NCBI GenBank assembly: GCA_902806595.1
Contig: CADCXC010000009.1
Coordinates: forward strand, 62,001-126,000
Direction: 5' to 3'
DNA: 64,000 bases
DNA from: Pyrenopolyporus hunteri
Taxonomy: Eukaryota > Ascomycota > Sordariomycetes > Xylariales > Hypoxylaceae
The translations under genes were made by a program, and so were the position numbers. Below, in pieces: positions 44,838-55,763 of this stretch; position 1 is the stretch's first letter, and each line of letters begins with the position of its first letter. The notes under the pieces were generated by a model. It was not told where the DNA came from, did not search any database, and saw nothing but the letters and a program-made list of their open reading frames with translations.

Positions 44838-47795
44838 CTACTCCTGCGGAGTAGGGGCGGAAGTAGGTGTTGTCTCGGAGGGCTTCTCCCGAATGCTGTT
44901 CATGTGCGCGGTTAGGACTGCCCTGCCTGACTCCCGCGACCTGATGCGCTCGTAGTACGCCTTCAGGTTCTCGAGCCCAGCTGTGATCTCCCAAAATTTG
45001 CACTGGCCCGGGATCCTAGTGATGTCGTTGAGGATGGGCCAGAATGCGAAATCAGCCAGTGTCATGGTAGGCCCCGCGATGAAGTCATTACCTTCCGCTG
45101 CGTACCCCTCCCATATGCTTAACTCTGCCTTAAATTTCCCCAAGTCGTCCAAGCTCTCTCTATACTTTGCCAGAAGAGCGATTCCCTGCTCGAAGCGGGC
45201 GACCTCCTTCGTAGGATCCCTATGAGACGCGTCGCCTTCCAGTTTCTGTCCGTAGACGCGGTCGAGATATCGCATGATTGCAACTTCGCCCTGGACGACC
45301 GACTTAACCGAGTTGTTATCGACGAACTTTACAGGGAGGTCCTTCGGGATGGCCTCAGGATCCTTGGCAGACTTGCCATCCTTCCAGTTGAAGAGCGGCG
45401 ACATGCTTCCTCTTGCGTAGCCGATTCCGTACTCGGCTAGCATTAGCTGAATACGCATGTTAACGATCGCATCCAACGATAGGAACAATCGAGGTGCGGT
45501 ACTGATGTGCAGCACGTCAAACCCGCTACCATAGTGTTCGTCCCAGTCGAACTCTGTTGACTGATTTTCCCTGCCGAAGCTCCGTAACATCTTGACGGCC
45601 TCGGGCGTCTGCCCGTTGATTACGTTGTTCGCCGCCTCCCTGGTTTTTGCCGTAGCACCTTGGCCCCATATCAGCCTGTTCTCCCGGTCCAGGAACGTTC
45701 CTATCTGCCTGAATGTCAAGGAGATACGGCCGCCGTCGTAGGCCAGCTCTTCTTCCGCCTTCTCACGTTCCATCCTCTTATCCTGTCGGATACCGTGGAG
45801 CCATCGCATGTTGGTTTTCAATCCCATCTGGAAGAGCGAGTTGTGGGGTAGACGGGCCCTTTGTACTTGTCTTTTTAACTCGGTTGCCGGGGGCTCTACG
45901 TCTGACGGAGCCCTGTTTCTCGGCTGCCTTTTTGTGCGTAATGTCATAGTCCGTTCAGCCCCGAGACTGACGTTGGCGATAAAGCTACCCTTAACGATAT
46001 CCAGGGTCTTGTCGCTATGCTCTGAAATATAATCGTTTCCGTCGCGATAAAATTGGATCAAAACGTGGTTTAAGGGATGACCTAACCGGTCCTCGACCAC
46101 CTTCTTGATTTCCATCACGGTGGAAGAGAATGGCAACAACGGGGGCGACTCATCCGCTGGATGGCGATAGATGGGCATGCTCCCATCCTCATCCACTTGT
46201 CCCTGGACGGCAACAAGCCTTGGCACCTCGCCGCCCTGGTGTGACATCCTTTGCCATTGTACCTCATCCCTTACCTTCTCAAAAATATTTTCTGACAATG
46301 GTTCTGGTAAGATGTCATAGATGACTTTAGTATCACCCTCGCATAGAGGCTCGCTTTCCCTCGGTACTCTCTGCTCTTCCGGTGCCATCGTTGTATTTTC
46401 GTCAATTGTGGCCTCCGAAACTTCTGATGGCGTTCCTGCCCGCTCCGGATGTCTCCGGTTTGGTGTTTCACCGGTTATCTTTGCCGATTGGGCCGTGTCT
46501 TCCAACGAATGTCCCGACAGGGGTCGATGATCGTTTGCTTCTGTCGATGGCTGGGCCTCGGTGCTTTTTAATACCTTCGGATCCGAAACACTCGCTTTCT
46601 CTTCTTTGTTTAGTGACACCTTTTCCCGGGTAGGTTCAGAAATGATACTGTTATCCCGAGCTAGCGATCTTACTTCTTTGCCCCTCAGTGGAACTCCGTC
46701 ATCGTTATTGGTCTTGGCATTATGACTGCTTTGTGAGTCATCGGCAAGCGGCTGCTGATGCTGTTGTATTGAGTCGACCTCGTCCGACCCTGGCGCCGAA
46801 TAATCGGCACGTGACTGTCGGCCGGATTCCGTCGCCGTCGGCTTCACCAGGGGTTGAATCGATGGGGTTGAATCCTCCGTGGATGGCTCGATGGCGGGAG
46901 TATCGGCTGCACGCTGAATACTTAGCGACAGGTTCTTAAATGATGGTAAGGTTTCTGAGGTTGAGGACGCAGCAGAATCGTCCTCTTCCCCGTCGCGACG
47001 TACGTTGGAGCACCTGCCGGCTGGAGGAATCGTCGGCCTACCAGACGGCCTCTTCGAGGATTTTGGTTTATGTTTAAGGGATGCCACGATGTCCGCCAAA
47101 AATAGAGCGTCACAGCCCGTCGTATTTGAGATCTGCTTGATAGTATTTCGGTGCTGCATCACGCTGTTATAGCCGCAACAGTCGTCGACTAAAGTAATCG
47201 TGTATCCGTGGCTCGCGGCATCGACGGCGGTGGCCATGACGCTGACGTTGGTCATAGGCCCGCAAATGAACAGCTCTGTCACAAGTCTCATGCGCAGTAA
47301 GCGGAGAAGCTGTTCTGACCTGAAAGCCGAGTAATACGTCTTGACCACCGAAAAATCTTTGGGCCCGACTGCCCCCTTCACAGCCGGGTGCATCTCTACG
47401 CCGAACGAGCCTGGCCGGACGCACTTGGGCATGTCCGGAGATTCCTGGGTTAGAAAGGCCTCCGGAGACTGACATTGCTGGTTCGTCTGAGGTGGTGTCG
47501 GCCGGCGCCGACCCCGCGAGAGGTCCGGAGATCGAGGGTGGCCCAATCGATCTGATATGAGGACCTGCTCATTTAACACAGGCCGCGACTTCTCGAAGTG
47601 GCTACATACCCAGATGATGTCGTCGCCGCCCTGCCGGAGTGCTGTCGCCAGGCTCGCAATCCGGTCTGGGAGATCTGGGGGCATCTTGACAGGTAGGGCG
47701 CCATCCTCGGCTAGAAAGTCGTTCTGGGGATCGACCACTATCAGCGCTCTACGAGTAGCCAAGGACGGGAGGAGACTCCTGTCTATGGGAAACAT
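44838..47795 (-). CDS. isochorismatase-like / AlkB-like dioxygenase / GST-like fusion protein
   Basis: One continuous 985-residue frame from ATG at 47795. (1) Residues ~15-245: isochorismatase-like hydrolase fold with IVVDPQNDF (Asp22), VVKTYYSAF (Lys152) and GPMTNVSVMATAVDAASHGY. The usual catalytic Cys after TN-x is Ser185. (2) Residues ~245-485: disordered Ser/Glu-rich linker. (3) Residues ~485-770: AlkB-type Fe(II)/2-oxoglutarate dioxygenase with VLIQFYRDGNDYISEHSD, iron ligands H593, D595 and H667, and the oxoglutarate-binding pair in GGRISLTFRQI (R690, R696), so this domain looks active. (4) Residues ~775-970: helical GST C-terminal-like domain with the N-capping motif GPTMTLADFAFWPI and the start of a possible thioredoxin-like half before it. 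AlkB enzymes demethylate nucleic acid bases. What the outer domains add is unknown. No introns visible. Confidence 0.9.
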   Translation of the reverse strand: MFPIDRSLLPSLATRRALIVVDPQNDFLAEDGALPVKMPPDLPDRIASLATALRQGGDDIIWVCSHFEKSRPVLNEQVLISDRLGHPRSPDLSRGRRRPTPPQTNQQCQSPEAFLTQESPDMPKCVRPGSFGVEMHPAVKGAVGPKDFSVVKTYYSAFRSEQLLRLLRMRLVTELFICGPMTNVSVMATAVDAASHGYTITLVDDCCGYNSVMQHRNTIKQISNTTGCDALFLADIVASLKHKPKSSKRPSGRPTIPPAGRCSNVRRDGEEDDSAASSTSETLPSFKNLSLSIQRAADTPAIEPSTEDSTPSIQPLVKPTATESGRQSRADYSAPGSDEVDSIQQHQQPLADDSQSSHNAKTNNDDGVPLRGKEVRSLARDNSIISEPTREKVSLNKEEKASVSDPKVLKSTEAQPSTEANDHRPLSGHSLEDTAQSAKITGETPNRRHPERAGTPSEVSEATIDENTTMAPEEQRVPRESEPLCEGDTKVIYDILPEPLSENIFEKVRDEVQWQRMSHQGGEVPRLVAVQGQVDEDGSMPIYRHPADESPPLLPFSSTVMEIKKVVEDRLGHPLNHVLIQFYRDGNDYISEHSDKTLDIVKGSFIANVSLGAERTMTLRTKRQPRNRAPSDVEPPATELKRQVQRARLPHNSLFQMGLKTNMRWLHGIRQDKRMEREKAEEELAYDGGRISLTFRQIGTFLDRENRLIWGQGATAKTREAANNVINGQTPEAVKMLRSFGRENQSTEFDWDEHYGSGFDVLHISTAPRLFLSLDAIVNMRIQLMLAEYGIGYARGSMSPLFNWKDGKSAKDPEAIPKDLPVKFVDNNSVKSVVQGEVAIMRYLDRVYGQKLEGDASHRDPTKEVARFEQGIALLAKYRESLDDLGKFKAELSIWEGYAAEGNDFIAGPTMTLADFAFWPILNDITRIPGQCKFWEITAGLENLKAYYERIRSRESGRAVLTAHMNSIREKPSETTPTSAPTPQE

Positions 47796-50700
47796 GACTA
47801 TGACTCTATTATCAAGGAACTCAGTTAGGAAGTCCGAAAGCGCTCCTCCTAAGTCGGAACCGAGTTAGAACGGCACTTCTCGGAAAAAAATAGTTAGTTC
47901 GGCTGCTTGCTTACTTATTATTCTTGCGTTGCTACCGACGGGGGTACCAGATGCTACGACATATTCGAGAATAGCAGCCTCGTTGTCGGGGGACGCGAGG
48001 GTGCCGGACAAGGGCGTGGTATAAGAGTACGATTTAGCTATACTGGGATATGTATCACTAGGGCTGTAAAGAAGCTTGGCAAACAGCGTCTGAGGGCTTG
48101 TCCCTTGGGGAGCCACGGAAGATCAATCCAAGGAAACCCGACCGGGGGTCTAGGTGGATGAACTAATGTGTTCGACGATCGAGAGTGGATCCAGTATGGA
48201 TAGGAGGGCTGATATGATGTAGCGGTTAGTAGGGATCTGAGCGAGGGTACGGCGAGGAGGGGATGATGATGGTGGTAGTGGCAGTATATAGTGACAGTAT
48301 ATAATAGCAGCGGTGACCGCGGTGGTTAGGGACCTAGGTGAGACCAGATCCTGAGTCGACGATAACGAGTATGATGAAGCCGAAGCATAAGGACCAGGGG
48401 TCAAGGTGAAGGTGAGGGTGAGGGTGAGTGTGAGGGTATGCGATTAGTAGTAGGCAAGTATTATGTATATACCTAGGTAGGTATGTATGCACAGTTGGCA
48501 CAGTCTTGGCCGGGTTATATTAAACGGGCAGAGAAAGGGAAAAGAAGAGCAAGGATCACGGGTCACGGAGACTAAGATACGGGAAATGGAGACATCAAAT
48601 TAGGAAGTATGGATGCAGGACAGGGTAAGGGTTTTGCTATAAACAGTCCTGTCTTAATATGACGATGAATTGCTCTGCATGCATGTGCGGTCATCTAATA
48701 TTAACAGCTCAACGTATTATGTGGGATGCATAGCTTAGGAACAGCAGATGTCAAGTGAGGTTGGGGCCGTATTTTTTTTCCTGGTCGTTTTAGGGAATAA
48801 ATGAGTGTGGGAGAGTGGACAAGGGGGGGTGTGGGATGGGGAATGGGAGATGGAGATTGGGGGTGTGTATGTGTGTGAGACAGGCGAAGCCAAAGCGAAA
48901 GGGGAAATAGAGGGAAGGGAAAACGCCATAGTAAGAAATAAATGTAATATAACAGGCCTACAGGAAGAAAGACCTATAAAGAGAGAAGAGAGAAGAGTGA
49001 AGAGTGAAGAAAAAAAATAGATTAGGTGATATCCATCCCTCAGACATTGTTCCTTCCCCTAAAAACATGAATTGTACTTATACAGGTACCTAGGTACCTC
49101 ATAGGTCGTAGGCTGTCGCCCTTTCAAAAACTTAAATCCACATGGCAAGAGACCAGGGCCTGGAGGGGCGGCATGTTCCCCTTCCAGCCCGCTCTTTCTA
49201 GAAGCCGGAGATCCATAGGTACGTAGGTACCTAGTGGAACGTACCTAGGTATTGCCCAATGTTTATCCGCCCATTGTACACGCATGTAATGGTATTGTAT
49301 AATACATTTATTGGGTACCTAGTGAACGAGCTACAGCTACTGTGGTACAGCTACAGTGAGCTTATCCTCTAAAATATACTAAAGGTATGTAGTGGTAGGT
49401 CAGTGGTCGTGATGATCCGTCAAGCTGTATAATGCAAACAGGCGCCTACAACGGTGGACGCGGGCTTGAAGCACGTTCTAATATACATATGTATTGTACC
49501 GTACCCCACTACGCAGGTAGAGAGGTAAGCTCTACAGACTGCGCCAGTTTCATACAGCTATCCTCCTCTCTCCAACCTTTCAATTTTCTTTCATTTCCAG
49601 TACCATAGTACCAGTGGGGAGCTTCAGGTTGGAGAACCTTAGCCCGCACCTACTGGAATACAAGGTCAGTACCTACCTAAGACAGTGGTATAATAGGTAC
49701 CTAATTCCACCGGACCTAACCCGCGTGTGCTACATTTATGTTAAGTAGGAACCTTGAGTACATTCAGTACCTAAGTATACATGTGCTATATCAAACTTAA
49801 CTTCAACTTTTCTCTCTTCTTCTCTTCCCTTCTCTCCCTTTCTTTTCTTTCCCTTGCTATTTCGCCCTTTTTCCTCTTTAAGCGTCGTACATTTTTCCCT
49901 ATCCGTGTATCATCCGTTCCTCTCTCATCATTGGTACCATGCATCCTTACCAAGTACATCAACGCTCAAGGCGTAGAAGATGCAACACTTGGTCCGGTAA
50001 TCTGCGTATCTGATGGGGACTGTCAATGCGGATCTGCGGTGCTATATCTATTGTGGTAGATCCGAAGACCAACGTGATTCCGCCCATCTGTTCTAGACCT
50101 TCTCATCGAAGGCTTACAGTACGAGGGCTTACAGTACAGCCGTAGGATTCGTCTTCCACGTCCGAGCCCTGTTGACGAAATTCTCCGCTATCGTACTTCG
50201 ACTGGGATAATTGGGAATATCCACCGAATGGATGTGCGCTCGGTTAAGCTTGACTCGATTCGGCTCGTCGATCAGACTAATCAGACTATAATGCTCTGAC
50301 TTTTATCTATTTCCTTATCCTCCCCGACGCGAGCGCGGCGTACTATTATCGACGTCGCTATCATAGTAGCTATGATCTACATCGCAACATGCACAATTTG
50401 GAAGCGCGCAGCTAACGAAAACCCCAGTTTCCCCTACTACAGCCCGGGTTCCGCATATGTACGTTCGTATGTACATATATATATATATACCCATGTTATT
50501 CGAAGTACCTAACTTACGGTTGGACACCCAATCGTCGTCGATCCGAGGTAACCTCCACCCAAGTCGCCTGTCTACGTAGGCTAAGAGCCGCCTTGATTGG
50601 CTTTGATTGGCTTGGCCCTGTATATATGTGCGCCCTGTAGTTGCCGCGCTTGCTCTGCGTGAGGCATTAATCATGTGCCGTTCCGCATTACTACGTTCGA

Positions 50701-52999
50701 TTCGATATAAACACTTATCGATTGATGGATGCTAAGGTAGGGTAGATAAGCAAAACGAGGACTCAGGCTTACAGCCCCTTGCGTAAGCGTCCGCAAGCGA
50801 CGATGTCGAGGAGGTATGCACCTCCTGACGATCTCTCGAGACAGTCCCACGACCCGAAACGAAGATACGGGGGGGAAGACACGTACAGCACATCTCGAGT
50901 ATTTCGTCCTGATGTTAGATACCTACCTACCTAGGCACATACATCGCAGGGAAGCTAAAAAAGACCCCTCTCGACAGCTGTACTGTGACGCGATGCGTAT
51001 TTAACCGCCTGCGAGGATAATCATACCTCGATCGACGAAAGGAAAAAGGGGACCGAAAAATATGTTCACGTGGGTGAAATATCATAACTTGAACGGCTCC
51101 GACTATGATTCGTCCTCGTGATTGGCCGCCCTACCTGCTAAAACCACCTCGCTTTTCCTTCTCCCTGACGTAGGCAAAATGCTACATATTAACATGTCAG
51201 GGCGTGCGAGGCGTGTAGAACCCAAACCATGCGGGGTGCGGACGGTTCCCCTAGTCGAACCCCACGCCGACGACCCGCGTCGCTTCACCAAAATACCTAC
51301 ACACCTAAGCTAAATTTATATACCTTAGGTACCGTATATACATATATGTATCGTGAGACTACCCTCCTTGTTCGCTCGCTAAGTTTAGGATAGGTTGGGT
51401 AGACACCCTCGCGATAGAGCATGATCTACGGGCCCACATTCCCCCGTAGGACTTCTAGAATGTGGCTAGACGTTTCTCATGCGAAGCGCGCCGATATGCA
51501 CGATATATCCGGAGTTTGGCGGCATGAATCCTGCGGGAAAGACGGGATCCTATTGCCTCGTGAGTTGTAGCCCAATCTTTAGTCAGGCACCCAGGAGGGG
51601 GGGCACGAACTGTCAGCCTGCCCGCACGTAAGATCTTTATTATTGCAGCCGTGATTAATTCATAGGTTATTGAACGAGGCGGCCGAGGAGGACAGCCGTT
51701 GTGGGTGTTACCACTCACTTACATTCGCGCCGGCGACTAAGCTACGTGCCTAAGAAGCTACCTACATGTATGCAAGCCTATACGACCCTAAACGGCCTCC
51801 TGCTTCTACATACGGACGGATACGTAGACATACATATGTATAACAAGCATACAACGAACATACACCAGCACACCGCAAGCGTATAGCGAGTATACATTAC
51901 ATACTAGTGTACGCACACATGCTGCTCCCAGGGTTGTCCCTGAAGGCCGCGTGTCGGAACTGCTCTGGTCGAGCCGGGATTGGAAGGTTCCGAGGGAGAA
52001 AAAGAATTACGAAATTAACCTACCCAGTGATCCCTTGCGTCTTTGCCGGCCGGCACGATATCCTGGGGATGTATTATGTTACGCGGTTTTAATGTATCTT
52101 AAAGCGTATGTACGAGCGGGCGCTTTCTTATCTCCTTACATATTCCCGCTGCGGGAGGATCGGGCCATGTCTCATTACGAAGGGCGAATGTCCGGGACTG
52201 AAAAGTATCTACTACAGAAGATAGGACCTGCGTCGAAATGGGGTTACGGTGATGACGACTCGTGTCGAGCAAGTTCATTTAAGCATGCTTGCCTACAAAC
52301 AGGCGTGTGAGAACCGATGAGCGGCCGCACGGCTGCCCGTATCACGTCCAGCATATACCTACATTCAAGACAACACGCAATAGCCATCCGAGTCTTCCAT
52401 AATCGGAAGGTTTCTAATCATTGGGCCAGGTTCGACCCAAGATTACAAGTTGGAAGTTTTGTTCGTGTCCGAGTCCGAACGGCATCGGGGTTATTATCTA
52501 AAGTGAGATATGCCCGGGGATAGCAGGGTCGGAGACATAATTTTTATACAGTCTCGTCGGACCTCGACCTTCCAAATTGGTTTATCATATCGGTAAGGAT
52601 GGTATAGGACGGTTTGCCTAACTTCCCGCGATCCTCATTGGGTCGTCGCTTGCTCAACTACCCCCTTGTTCCTAGTCACCACATTATTATCTGCCCCCGG
52701 CATTACCTAACTACCCCCCTACCGTACGGCAAATAAACATGTGCCGGCAACGGGAAAAAGGAAGAAGAAAAAAATTGAATTGAAGGACGAATAGCAAAAG
52801 CCTAGCTTAGGTTGAGCGAATCCCTCAGTTTTTCGAGCCTAAGACCGCTGTCCTCATATTATCAAGACCTGACAGAACACGTCCAGTCACCACCCCTGAG
52901 TGTAGCATTTTTGACTACGACTTTGCACCACTACGGAAGCCTCCAGCTGTTGGTCTAATGGCGCTCGACTGCCGGGTGATCTCACAGAAGCCTCGCCTT
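47796..52999. other. 5.2 kb gene-poor region
   Basis: The left end holds the promoter side of the fusion gene. No confident gene further on. Contents: GTGAGG-type tandem words (about 48404-48436), a CCTAGGTA tract (about 48471-48486), a purine-rich strip (about 48800-49018), CCTAGGTACC tracts (about 49085-49100, 49216-49252) and a pyrimidine-rich strip (about 49805-49880). Open frames here lack family signatures and several lack an ATG. Confidence 0.5.
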
Positions 53000-54244
53000 G
53001 CGGTCCCGGTAGGAACCGAGCATTTGCGATGCAGAGCCGCCAGCACCACGGCGAGCCGCAGCCCCTCCCCCGTCCAAAATCGGTCTGGTGACGCTCTCAG
53101 GTGGGCGAAGGCGAGTATTTCAAGCCACGGATTGGTTTGTTGATCCGGCCGCAGATAGAAGCTGCGCCGAAATCGCCAAGCAGTACCTGCTCAACGTCGT
53201 TATAGAACGCATTATGCACATATAAGTCACCATGTGCGACCTCTCGCTCGTGCAGCCCGTATGCAGCGGTGACGGAGATGCCCTGACGGATTCGCAAGCC
53301 CTACTGTGTGGTGAGGCCGATCTCCTGCGAGAAGCGGCCCCTTGTGCAACTCTGCAAGGACGACGGCATCCCTAGGAGGGTTGTGGCACATTGGAACGAG
53401 TTGCATGACGAGCCCCTCCCTGTCGGGATGATCGCTCATATTCCCCAGATGATCTATGAGATTGGCGTGCGATCCCGTCGTGACGCGAGCCAATATCTCG
53501 TCTGCAGGCGCGCCATCGCTCGCAATGCCCCCTTTTTTAACAATTTAATTGCTACCTCTCGGTCCCGATCGACCCCGTTCCATATTCAAAAACTTCCGAC
53601 GGACCATCTTCCAAGAGGTCGCAAATATCGAGTCGCCCCCCACTAACTTCGGTGAAGGAGTCGTATGGAGTGGTGTGACAGGCATCCTTCAACGTCGCGG
53701 CTATTAGGTTCACAGCAAATGAGAGAAAAGCTAGCCCCGGTAGGTCTTGGATGCGATTGGCCGAGAGGCGTAGCAGACCGAGCTTCCCGCGCATGCTACT
53801 ATCTCGTCCGGCAGGCAACGCAGCCGGTTTCTTACCAGTATGCGCTTCCAGATGCGCCCGTAACGTCCGATGCTCCGATAGAGAGCCTTTCTAGCTGCTC
53901 GCGAGGGTTAACCAGCATAGTCTCGGCGGTAAAGAATCCTCCGGGATTTTTGATATTTGATTGGCCCGAAAAGCAACCCATCCCAAGCTCAGGGTATGAC
54001 GCCAGCTTGCTTTGAAAAGACGGTGAAGTTGCAATCGGGGAAGATTACGATCTTAAGCTTCCTCAGACGATCGAAGTCCTCCGCTAGAATCGGCAATCCT
54101 GTTCTTGAGAAGTCGAGGAGTTGGAGAGAACCAGTCAGGCCGAATACGTTGGTCGGAAAGCCACTCAGGGGCTTTGGCACATTCAACCTGGTAATCTCGC
54201 CAACTTACCTTCTCACCTGCATCTGTCAAATGATGTACCACCAA
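53000..54244 (-). pseudogene. leucine-rich-repeat / protein kinase pseudogene
   Basis: Read on the minus strand, several consecutive fragments of one protein type appear in different frames. Leucine-rich repeats come first: LLDFSRTGLPILAEDFDRLR (about 54186-53989), then VAFRANQISKIPEDSLPPRL in another frame, then LGLLRLSANRIQDLPGLAFL (53818-53552 frame). Kinase segments follow: SDGAPADEILARVTTGSHAN with GLVMQLVP (53493-53227 frame), and finally EVAHGDLYVHNAF and LLGDFGAAS (53297-53097 frame), the catalytic loop and DFG motif. This order is that of filamentous-fungal LRR-kinase proteins with an HGD instead of HRD loop. At least four frame changes and in-frame stops interrupt it, and the kinase N-lobe is poorly preserved. 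So it is a decayed copy rather than a spliced gene, unless sequencing errors are involved. The C-terminal end near 53000 is approximate. Confidence 0.7.
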
Positions 54245-54250
54245 TCGAGG

Positions 54251-54290
54251 TTGGTTTAATAACTTGACGTCATCACTCTTATTAAACCAA
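54251..54290. repeat. 12-bp inverted repeat with TGACGTCA in the loop
   Basis: TTGGTTTAATAA (54251-54262) and its exact reverse complement TTATTAAACCAA (54279-54290) flank a 16-nt spacer that contains the palindrome TGACGTCA, the core site of ATF/CREB-type bZIP factors. Lies immediately beyond the 5' end of the kinase pseudogene. Confidence 0.65.
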
Positions 54291-55763
54291 GTCTGGGTTT
54301 CCGGTGATCTGATCTCGCGAGATTGTCCAGAGTCTTAGAAGGAACAGTTAATAACAAGATTAGAAAAAGTATACCGGGCAATCAAAGCGCCATATAGATG
54401 GGACAGCCAAGCCCCTTATTGTACAGCTTTCGATAGCAAAATATGACCCTCATCGATGATTGTATAAGCCTACCTAGGTAGGCAGATAGGATATAGATAG
54501 GATATAGATGTGTAATGAAGCTACACGTATTGTTCAGAACTTACCTACCTAACCTACCTGGGTACCTATTCAGCCATCTATTAAAGTAATGGAAAAGTTA
54601 CTCTTGAATATACCTAAATCTACCTAGATACCTACCTATCCGAGGTATGTGAGTACTTAGGTAAGTATGTGAGACATTCAGCGGTTTACTTCGTGATGAT
54701 CTCTGCGGGCAGTGAACACTGACGGGGCGGAGAGTTCCTTCGCCGACGGAATGACAGGGCAGAGGTAGGTAGTAATCTCGGTTACACATCTCATCTTCCT
54801 TTGAACACAACCTCGAACCGTACATACCTACATCAAAATTACCTCCTTACTTCGGATGCCTCTTGCGTGTAAGCGACAACTCCCTCTACAACCGTAACTT
54901 GGTATTATGAAGTCATAGGGAGAAATGTAGCAAGAACCTTGAAGTCGAGTCAGCGAAGCTAGCATCAAGTATGCAGATATCATTGCAGCGAGATGGCGTC
55001 TGGTCGCGCGTCGTTAGGTGGGTTGTTATATTCATTGTTCATGAGTGCAATGCTTCATGAAGTACTATGTTGCACCTAATGTCGATTTTCCAAGGTTGGC
55101 CAGTTTCAGCCGCACTAGCCCCACCATCCATCCGCCATATGTGGACGGCGGGGTTGGGGGTGCCCTCGGAATAACGAAGCCACACCAAAATGGCTTTCCA
55201 CTATGTACATAGGTACCTACCTACACAGTACATACATGTAACCACAACAAGCCACAGTAAGTAGGTACCTAGGTACTCCCTGTCCCTAAGGTCCAAGCCG
55301 ACTTCTCAATTTCCGCCATCATATCTTCATCGTCAAACTTGATGCGAGAGCAGCCTAGGCTCCCTTTCCCTCTCTTAGTACCACTTCATATGAAGCTCGT
55401 CAATATCTTTTAAGTATCAAATCTTTACGCTTCTCGATCCGACAGCCTCACTTCCTTTTGCGACCCACGACTTCGCGCAACCCGGCGCCGCCTCGTTCGT
55501 CTGTAGCGGCTCATCGCAGTCATACCCACACGACGAGGGCGGGTCGGGAATATTGGATGAACGCTACGGCTCTCTCGTGAATAGGATCTTGACCCTCGGA
55601 GAATCATCGTACTTCTCTCGAAAATCTCGTCCCGCGAACCCGTTTCCACCATACCCACCAACGATCTTCCACGCGGTCCACGAAGCCTCTTTATCCTCAC
55701 TTCTACGTAGTACGGCGTCTATCTCTCCCACAGAGACTCTGTTTCATCGACTAGTTTGATATT
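54291..55763. other. intergenic before TAF8
   Basis: 1.5 kb without a recognised gene. Holds CCTAGGTA tracts (about 54471-54482, 55212-55277), a GATAGGATATA tandem (about 54486-54508) and the TAF8 upstream region. Confidence 0.5.

Noticed and set aside
49781..50059. 92-codon frame (+) with hydrophobic start
   Set aside because: Phe/Leu/Ser content is produced by a pyrimidine-rich strip; no signal-peptide logic after it and no family match.
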